Positions 1 through 4,714 of a stretch of DNA of 5,367 nucleotides are shown here, in pieces; the first letter of the stretch is position 1, and every line of letters starts with the position of its first letter. Under the pieces are notes generated by a model. The model was not told the origin of the DNA and made no database searches. It worked only from the letters and a program-made list of their open reading frames with translations. Made by a program: the position numbers and the translations under genes. Source of the stretch: Gemmatimonadota bacterium (GTDB taxonomy: Bacteria; Latescibacterota; UBA2968; UBA8231); assembly GCA_002712305.1 (NCBI GenBank), contig PATE01000091.1:1-5367 (forward strand). The letters are read 5' to 3'.

Positions 1-22
1 GCTAATCGCCCGCAACCGAAAA

Positions 23-99
23 TGGTGGGCCCACCAGGGCTCGAACCTGGGACCAACGGATTATGAGTCCGCCGCTCTAACCAACTGAGCTATAGGCCC
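23..99 (-). tRNA. tRNA-Ile2 (CAU anticodon, lysidine type); elongator tRNA-Met is the alternative
   Basis: The minus strand folds into a full 77-nt cloverleaf with an encoded CCA end (plus-strand 23-25). The acceptor stem is GGGCCTA with TGGGCCC (one T6-G67 wobble), the D arm is GCTC/GAGC, and the T arm is CCAGG/CCTGG around TTCGAGC. The anticodon loop is CTCATAA, with anticodon CAT at 63-65. It is not the initiator tRNA: it has a G1-C72 pair and lacks the GGG/CCC anticodon stem. C4-G69 and C5-G68 are present. In E. coli these pairs let TilS tell tRNA-Ile2 from tRNA-Met, so I favour tRNA-Ile2, whose C34 becomes lysidine and reads AUA. The gene lies 81 bp downstream of dnaG on the same strand. 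In E. coli, ileX (tRNA-Ile2) also lies near the dnaG-rpoD region. The tRNA call is near certain; the Ile2 rather than Met identity is an inference. Confidence 0.93.
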
Positions 100-180
100 A
101 TCGTCCTGTCGTCTGCCGGCGTCCTGCAAGGGTCAAAACATCAGGGCCGATCCGATCAGGGTCAAGAGGATGGCCGCCTC

Positions 181-2013
181 CTAGGCGCTGTCTCCCGTTG
201 CGTGTTCCGCCAGTTGTGTTCGTGTGCTGATCAGCTCTCGCACGTGCTCGTTCAACGACTGTACTTCACTCTCCAGTCTCGCCTCCTGGGCCTGCCGCAG
301 GCGTCGTGTCGTGTCGTCGATCTGGCGTGTCAGACTCTCGCGCCTCAGATGTAGCAGATGATCCTTCCACAGCTGCCGCGCCTGAGCCTCGTCGAATTCC
401 TCCATGGCGCTCGTGGCCACAAGCTGGCCCAGAGGATCGTCTCCCAGCTCACTCATCAATGCGGACACGTCGATTCGATCGGAACTGGCAAAGCGTGCTC
501 CCAGCAGTTCGACGAGATGGGCCACGAGAGGATCGGTAAACTCGTCCGCCCCCAGTCGCTGAATCGTTGGGCCAATGTACTGAGGGAACTGCAACAGAAG
601 GGCTCCGAATTGTCGTTCCAGCCGCTGCGCCGCTGTCGGTGGCGGCAAAGGTGCCGGACCTTGAGGCGCCTCTGGCTCAGACTGAGGTGCTTCAGATCGA
701 CGCCGGGATGCCGACGTCTTGCGGTGTGCCAGTGATTGCTCCACATCTCGGCGCAGGGCGGTTTCATCCACACCAAATCGCTGGGCTACACGTCGTAGCA
801 TCAGATCCTGCCGAACCGACTCGGTCGTGTCACCCACCAGGGGCAGGAGTTGATCGATGGCGCGGGCCCGGCCCTGGACAGACGTCACATCCATGGTGGA
901 GGCCATGTGATCGAGATATACATCCAGGGCAGCAGGGGCGCTCTCTACCAGTTGGGAGAGCGCCTCAGTACCTGACTCACGAACCAGGGAATCGGGGTCC
1001 TGGCCCTCAGGAAGTGTGACGACGCGAACGTCGAGATCGGTCCTGAGCAGGATTTCGATGCCGCGGACCGCCGCATTCGAACCCGCAGCATCTCCATCGA
1101 AGAGCAGGACCACCTTCTCGGCATAGCGACCCAGAAGCTCAGCATGCTCCGTCGTGAGTGCAGTGCCCGACGCGGCCACGACATTGTCGACGCCCGCCTG
1201 AACTAGACTCAGGACATCCATATAGCCCTCCACGACGATGGCCGTCTTGCTACGACGGATCGGTTCGCGGGATCGGCTCAGCCCATACAGAACCCGGCTC
1301 TTGTGGTAGATGGCCGTCTCGGGTGAATTCAGATACTTCGGCTCATCCTCATCCGACATGGCCCTGGCGCCAAAGGCGATGACGCGACCCGACAGATTGC
1401 TGATGGGGAAGATGATCCGTTGACGGAATCGATCGTAGTGACCCTGCCCGCGCCGGCTGGGCGAGACGAGTCCGGCCTGGCTGAGGACATCGGGTGCAAA
1501 CTGTCGGCGCCCCGCCATTTCAAGAAAACTCGTCCAGCCGCCAGGTGCGAAGCCAAGCTGCTCACGATCGATGACTTCGTCGCTCAAGCCTCTGCCGCGC
1601 AGGTAGCCGAGCGCTTCGGCCCCCTCGGGCTGCCGGATCATGTAGTGATAGTACTTTGTCGCCAGGTCGTGGGCGCGGAAGAGCGGATCGAGGCGATCAT
1701 CCTCTCCCTGACCGCGTTGCTTGGGTAGTTCGATTCCGGCGCGTTCGGCAAGGAACGTGACCGCCTCAATGAAGCTGACCTTGTCGATTTCCTGAACGAA
1801 CTTGAACACGTCACCCGAGACCTGGCAGCCGAAACAGTGATAGAACTGGCGTTGAGCATTGACATTGAAGGAGGGTGTCTTCTCTTCGTGGAAGGGGCAC
1901 AGCCCCGTCCAATTGTTGCCTCGCTGACGCAGTTGCACATGGGCCCCCACGACATCGATGATGTCGGAGCTGTCGCGAACGCGTTCGAGAGTTTCTTCGG
2001 GGATTCGGGCCAT
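181..2013 (-). CDS. dnaG: DNA primase DnaG
   Basis: This is the replicative primase (610 aa, normal length). It makes RNA primers for Okazaki fragments while bound to the DnaB helicase in the cytoplasm. The N-terminal CHC2 zinc ribbon has C39, H42, C60 and C63 within CPFHEEKTPSF...YHCFGC. The catalytic core follows, with RIIFPI (199-204), GRVIAFGAR (209-217) and EPKYLNSPET (224-233). The Toprim metal ligands are E262 and D266 in VEGYMDV, D306 and D308 in LFDGDAAG, and D339 and D341 in GQDPDSLV, so all expected acidic residues are present. A Ser/Pro/Arg-rich linker (about 430-462) leads to a helical C-terminal domain (about 463-605), the expected DnaB-binding part. The start is set by the family N-terminus (IPEETLERVRDSSDIIDVVG), although no Shine-Dalgarno precedes it. 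No rpsU, yqeY or rpoD is visible beside it. The downstream neighbour on the same strand is the tRNA. Confidence 0.98.
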   Translation of the reverse strand: MARIPEETLERVRDSSDIIDVVGAHVQLRQRGNNWTGLCPFHEEKTPSFNVNAQRQFYHCFGCQVSGDVFKFVQEIDKVSFIEAVTFLAERAGIELPKQRGQGEDDRLDPLFRAHDLATKYYHYMIRQPEGAEALGYLRGRGLSDEVIDREQLGFAPGGWTSFLEMAGRRQFAPDVLSQAGLVSPSRRGQGHYDRFRQRIIFPISNLSGRVIAFGARAMSDEDEPKYLNSPETAIYHKSRVLYGLSRSREPIRRSKTAIVVEGYMDVLSLVQAGVDNVVAASGTALTTEHAELLGRYAEKVVLLFDGDAAGSNAAVRGIEILLRTDLDVRVVTLPEGQDPDSLVRESGTEALSQLVESAPAALDVYLDHMASTMDVTSVQGRARAIDQLLPLVGDTTESVRQDLMLRRVAQRFGVDETALRRDVEQSLAHRKTSASRRRSEAPQSEPEAPQGPAPLPPPTAAQRLERQFGALLLQFPQYIGPTIQRLGADEFTDPLVAHLVELLGARFASSDRIDVSALMSELGDDPLGQLVATSAMEEFDEAQARQLWKDHLLHLRRESLTRQIDDTTRRLRQAQEARLESEVQSLNEHVRELISTRTQLAEHATGDSA

Positions 2014-2430
2014 GGGCGGGTCGGTTCGGCTGCCAGCTATGACTGCGGGTGACGGGGAGTGAGCTCTCGCTGGAAACTACAGTCAAAGAACGCCCCGGCA
2101 AATTCCCTACAATCAGGCCGCAGATCCCTGTGCCTCTATCCAAGATCTTGTGGCTACTTCGAATAGCTGAGCACAACTGGTTGGGGTGCCCTGGATCGCT
2201 CGCATGACGCTCAACCGAGTGCGCCACATCACAGACTTCACAACCCGGTCACGCGTATCTTGCGTCTTGGGGCTTGCCGATCGGTCTCGACTTTCAGGCG
2301 GCTGAGTTTCTGTAAGTCCTTGGAATCGCACCAGATCGGGCAGCAGCCAGACCCTATGTTTGGGCCGTGAGTTCAACGGTTGAAGATGCAGTCGCTGAGC
2401 CCGATTCCTCTCCTGTAGACGGCTAGAATT
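2014..2430. other. intergenic region upstream of dnaG, no supported gene
   Basis: About 420 bp separate dnaG from the promoter of the divergent secreted-protein gene. Short open frames exist on the minus strand (for example 2113-2376). Their predicted proteins show no motif, no ribosome binding site and no coding-like composition, so none is called. The dnaG promoter should lie here on the minus strand. A TTGACT (minus strand of 2081-2086) is a possible -35, but no matching -10 stands at 16-18 nt. A 10-mer GACTTCACAA at 2234-2243 recurs at 2609-2618 in the leader of the next gene. Otherwise I see nothing. Confidence 0.6.
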
Positions 2431-2449
2431 TGCTTGACTTGGCCTACCA

Positions 2450-2478
2450 TTGCCCTAACTTTACGGCGCTTCTATACT
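2450..2478 (+). promoter_or_regulatory. sigma70-type promoter of the first secreted-protein gene
   Basis: A -35 box TTGCCC (2450-2455, 4/6 to consensus) is followed by exactly 17 nt and a -10 box TATACT (2473-2478, 5/6). The predicted transcript starts near 2484-2486. An overlapping second candidate is TTGACT (2434-2439), 16 nt, TAACTT (2456-2461), with a better -35 and a poorer -10. Either choice leaves about 250 nt or more of leader before the start codon at 2735. This is a consensus match only, with no experimental support. Confidence 0.55.
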
Positions 2479-2584
2479 TTCGTAAGGACTTGGTGTGTCC
2501 GGCTCAAGGCTTCGGGGCCACAGTGACCCAGAGAGGTCAAGGCGTCGCTTGCTTTCAAGGCACGAACCCACCTTCCTTATGGAG

Positions 2585-2618
2585 ACGGTCTTGATTTGTG
2601 AAGACCGTGACTTCACAA
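2585..2618 (+). promoter_or_regulatory. hairpin / H-type pseudoknot or palindromic operator
   Basis: ACGGTCTT (2585-2592) pairs perfectly with AAGACCGT (2601-2608) around an 8-nt loop. The loop bases TTGTG (2596-2600) are complementary to CACAA (2614-2618), giving an H-type pseudoknot. Alternatively TTGTGAAG (2596-2603) pairs with CTTCACAA (2611-2618), a hairpin exclusive with the first. As DNA, 2596-2618 is a 23-bp near-perfect palindrome (TTGTGAAGAC, CGT, GACTTCACAA, with one mismatched pair), which could equally bind a dimeric regulator. The sequence cannot decide between these roles. Confidence 0.4.
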
Positions 2619-2624
2619 GCCATT

Positions 2625-2645
2625 GTACGCTCTCAGAGAGCGTGC
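2625..2645 (+). promoter_or_regulatory. leader hairpin without U-tract
   Basis: ACGCTCT (2627-2633) and AGAGCGT (2637-2643) form seven perfect pairs around a CAG loop. They are extended by T2626-G2644 and G2625-C2645. The next bases are CGTACCAG, with no run of T, so this is not an intrinsic terminator. It is a likely structural element of the leader. Confidence 0.4.
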
Positions 2646-2719
2646 CGTACCAGATCCACATAGGCGAACCATCTTTAGCTCACAAGCAAGAACGACTTCG
2701 AGATCGTGTGAATTAGATG

Positions 2720-2725
2720 AGGAGG
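2720..2725 (+). promoter_or_regulatory. ribosome binding site AGGAGG deciding the start at 2735
   Basis: A full AGGAGG stands 9 nt before ATG 2735. An in-frame ATG at 2717 lies immediately upstream of this site and has no ribosome binding site of its own. Starting there would also put six extra residues (MRRIED) ahead of an otherwise classical signal peptide. The 2735 start is preferred. Confidence 0.85.
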
Positions 2726-2734
2726 ATTGAGGAT

Positions 2735-4444
2735 ATGTCGAGAGGCAAAGGGACGCTCTTCGCTCTCGTAGCCATCGGTGCCATGATGGCTTCACCTGTC
2801 GTAGCTGCTACGACATCCGGCGCTGTCGCAGCGACGGATGAACGTGCTCCCGCGGCGGTCACAGATGTGACCGGATTTGCCGGAACGGATGGAGTCGAAA
2901 TCTCCTGGGCCCTTTCGGCCTCCGACTTCGTGCGCCCATCGCCGACCGGGTCGGACTTCACGTCCGGCGGCAGCTTCAGCAACGTCAATGACGTGGCTGG
3001 ATACAATGTCTATCGCGATGACGAACTTGCCGGCTCCGTGAAGGCCGGCGAGACGGCGTTCGTCGATTCGAACGCTATCGGCTCGTCCATCATTTACGTC
3101 GTGACCGCCGTTGACGCCGCAGGCAATGAGAGCGATCACTCCGAAGAGGTCATCATCTCTCTCGGTCCGGCCCCGGTGGCGGTTATCGAAACTCCCGATG
3201 GTGACTATGGCACCATCGATCCTGACGACTTCGATACGCAGACCATCAACATCGAGAACGCTGCGACGGTGGACGATGCCAACCTGACGGTGACCATCAC
3301 CGTCGTCGGCGAGGGTTTCAGTTCCTCGGACGATAGTATCGATCTTGCTCCGGGCGAAGAAGGTTCTGTCGAGATCACCTTCGATGCCGAAGATGTCGAC
3401 AACCTGAATGGCACCTACGTCGGAACCGTGACGGTCAAAACCACCGACCCCGACAATCGCAAGGTGGTCTACGACGTCACCGCAGAGATCGTCGACGGTA
3501 TCGGCCCGACAGAGATTGACATCACCCCTGCTAGCGTCACCTTCGCAGCCACCGTCATCGGTAATACGCGGACGATCGAGCTGACCATCGCCAACATCGG
3601 TCGCCCTACCCTTGAGGGCGAGGTTTCTATCTCCGGCGACGCCGAATTCACCATCGATGTGGACAGCTACTCGCTCGATACCGATGGCGAGGAAGTGGTG
3701 ACTGTCACCTTTGCCCCAACTGCGACTGTCACATCCACCGCGACGATCACGATTACCAGCAACGACGAAGGTGCCCCGAGCACAGATGTCGAGGTCAGCG
3801 GTCGTGGAACGGCCGCGCCCGAAGGTCCTGGTGTGGTCGCAGCTGAGGTGAGCAAGGTCCAGTTGACCTTGGATACGACGCTTCCCACCGAGCAGGCCGA
3901 CATCGACGCTCTCAGAGATCAGATCATCGCAGCGCTATCCGAGGCGCTCGGCATTCCCATCTCGCGATTCGTCGACGTCACCCTTACCGAGGGTTCGGTG
4001 ATCGTCAACTTCACAATCACCCAGACGGTCACAGAAGAGGGTGAGCCCACTGCAGCTGAAGCTGTTGCCACGCTACAGGCGGTTATCGCCGACACGGCGA
4101 CAGCTAACCCGATCACCGCCATCGCTCCCGTCACCGCAGTCGTCGACAACTCTGAAACCGTCGTCCTGCAGCCTGAAGATGCCGACGGCAATCCGGTCTT
4201 GGGTTGGTTCACGCGGGGTGCCTTTGGCAACCAGGTGGCTGTCGATGACTTCTTCGCCTTCGCCGGTGGCTACGGCAAGGCAGACGGCGTGGACGACGAT
4301 TTCGACGCAAAGTTCGATATCGCCGGTCCCGATGGTGATTCCGATCCCGATGGTAAGGTCGGAATCGATGACTTCTTTGCCTTCGCCGAAAACTACGGCA
4401 CCGTGGTCGCCAACGCCGACGAGATCATCGCAGCTCTTCAGTAA
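2735..4444 (+). CDS. secreted multidomain protein: FN3-like, two ASH-like, SEA-like and dockerin-like repeats
   Basis: 569 aa, function unknown, predicted exported. A signal peptide (MSRGKG, hydrophobic core, cleavage near PVVA-A at 24/25) is followed by an FN3-like domain (about 35-145, with GYNVYRD and YVVTAVDAAGNES). Two Ig-like ASH/Hydin-type domains follow (about 147-253 and 258-358, with typical 'VTVTFAPT...ITITSND' strands). Next is an alpha/beta domain (about 370-435) with the SEA-like motif E-G420-S421-V-I-V, then two dockerin-like repeats at 494-514 and 535-555. The second repeat has an EF-hand-like loop with D535, D537, D539, G540, V542 and D546. The first lacks those ligands except D505. 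I see no cysteine, and the protein is strongly acidic (many Asp/Glu, few Lys). The start at 2735 is set by AGGAGG at 9 nt. It is transcribed alone, with its own promoter and long leader and a strong terminator 45 nt after the stop. The next gene is a shorter-domain paralogue. Adhesion, scaffolding or matrix roles are guesses from the domains. Confidence 0.93.
   Translation: MSRGKGTLFALVAIGAMMASPVVAATTSGAVAATDERAPAAVTDVTGFAGTDGVEISWALSASDFVRPSPTGSDFTSGGSFSNVNDVAGYNVYRDDELAGSVKAGETAFVDSNAIGSSIIYVVTAVDAAGNESDHSEEVIISLGPAPVAVIETPDGDYGTIDPDDFDTQTINIENAATVDDANLTVTITVVGEGFSSSDDSIDLAPGEEGSVEITFDAEDVDNLNGTYVGTVTVKTTDPDNRKVVYDVTAEIVDGIGPTEIDITPASVTFAATVIGNTRTIELTIANIGRPTLEGEVSISGDAEFTIDVDSYSLDTDGEEVVTVTFAPTATVTSTATITITSNDEGAPSTDVEVSGRGTAAPEGPGVVAAEVSKVQLTLDTTLPTEQADIDALRDQIIAALSEALGIPISRFVDVTLTEGSVIVNFTITQTVTEEGEPTAAEAVATLQAVIADTATANPITAIAPVTAVVDNSETVVLQPEDADGNPVLGWFTRGAFGNQVAVDDFFAFAGGYGKADGVDDDFDAKFDIAGPDGDSDPDGKVGIDDFFAFAENYGTVVANADEIIAALQ
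4242..4400 (+). repeat. internal duplication coding for the two dockerin-like repeats
   Basis: A 24-bp stretch at 4242-4265 recurs at 4365-4388 with one mismatch (C4255 versus T4378). TACGGCA recurs at the same 123-bp offset (4271-4277 and 4394-4400). At protein level this is V-[AG]-[VI]-D-D-F-F-A-F-A-x-x-Y-G twice, 41 residues apart. The near identity at DNA level suggests recent duplication or gene conversion, or strong constraint on this motif. Confidence 0.8.
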
Positions 4445-4488
4445 CGCGGTCGATCATCTGCCGGCCGTATTCGGCAAGATCCAAATAG

Positions 4489-4529
4489 AAAGCCCCCACC
4501 GATCGCTCGGTGGGGGCTTTTCCTTTTTT
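4489..4529 (+). terminator. strong intrinsic (rho-independent) terminator
   Basis: A perfect inverted repeat, AGCCCCCACCGA (4491-4502) with TCGGTGGGGGCT (4507-4518) around the loop TCGC, extends to 14 pairs when the flanking A4489-4490/T4519-4520 are counted. It is followed by T4521, CC and six T (4524-4529). It lies 44 nt after the stop codon of the upstream gene and should separate it transcriptionally from the downstream paralogue. Confidence 0.95.
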
Positions 4530-4536
4530 CTGTCGG

Positions 4537-4554
4537 ACGTGATCCAGATCACGT
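4537..4554. promoter_or_regulatory. Crp/Fnr-like palindromic operator
   Basis: ACGTGATC, CA, GATCACGT is a perfect 8-bp-arm palindrome. Its core GTGA-N6-TCAC matches the Crp-family consensus TGTGA-N6-TCACA except for the outermost T/A pair. It is just downstream of the terminator and upstream of a candidate promoter. Its centre (4545.5) is about 93 bp before the inferred transcript start near 4639, a class I Crp-like distance. It is a candidate operator for the downstream gene. The regulator is not in the window. Confidence 0.5.
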
Positions 4555-4603
4555 AACCTCAAGTGGCTACAGCAGTTGGCGTCTCTTCGGCTACAGATTC
4601 TGC

Positions 4604-4632
4604 TTGACCACCGCCGCGAAAGCCGATACCGT
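4604..4632 (+). promoter_or_regulatory. candidate promoter of the second secreted-protein gene
   Basis: TTGACC (4604-4609, 5/6 to the -35 consensus) is followed by 17 nt and TACCGT (4627-4632), a weak -10 that keeps the T-A-x-x-x-T pattern. The octamer TGCTTGAC (4601-4608) also occurs at 2431-2438 upstream of the first paralogue. The weak -10 would fit a promoter needing activation. The predicted leader is about 75 nt. Confidence 0.4.
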
Positions 4633-4714
4633 TGTTGATCTGAAGTCGGGCTTCCCATTCAGCCTGTTTGCGGTTCATTTCGCCGCCGAGCACCCGCTCC
4701 GGAGATATTGCAAC

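Larger units (their letters stand above)
2484..2734 (+). promoter_or_regulatory. long structured 5' leader of the secreted-protein gene (unclassified)
   Basis: About 250 nt lie between the predicted transcript start and the start codon. The first part can close on itself: 2481-2488 pairs with 2574-2581 (eight pairs, one G-T), then GGTG 2492-2495 with CACC 2569-2572. It encloses a hairpin TGACC 2524-2528 / GGTCA 2535-2539. The heptamer TCAAGGC occurs three times inside (2504-2510, 2537-2543, 2555-2561). The second part has an 8-bp hairpin that can form a pseudoknot (2585-2618) and a 9-bp hairpin (2625-2645). It then runs to the AGGAGG site. I do not recognise a known riboswitch, 6S, SRP or tmRNA signature. 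A cis-regulatory leader, a small RNA or chance structure all remain possible. A frame open across the region (2495-2716) is considered less likely than an RNA. Confidence 0.35.

Noticed and set aside
138-165. Possible promoter for the tRNA on the minus strand (TTGACC 160-165, TGATGT 138-143)
   Set aside because: The -10 matches only weakly and the spacing is 16. The octamer TTGACCCT is repeated 29 bp further on without a -10, so the -35 match may be incidental. Read-through from dnaG is equally possible.
2108-2113. TACAAT as a plus-strand -10 box
   Set aside because: No -35-like hexamer stands 16-18 nt upstream and no gene begins nearby on that strand.
2113-2376. 87-codon open frame on the minus strand upstream of dnaG
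   Set aside because: No ribosome binding site, no recognisable motif, and mixed composition unlike the genes on either side. It also overlaps another meaningless frame (1811-2227). It is probably chance.
2484-2581. Known structured RNA (SRP RNA, 6S RNA, common riboswitches) in the first part of the leader
   Set aside because: None of the signatures I know is present, such as the SRP GGAAGG/AGCAG loop, the cobalamin GCCACTG box or the GEMM core.
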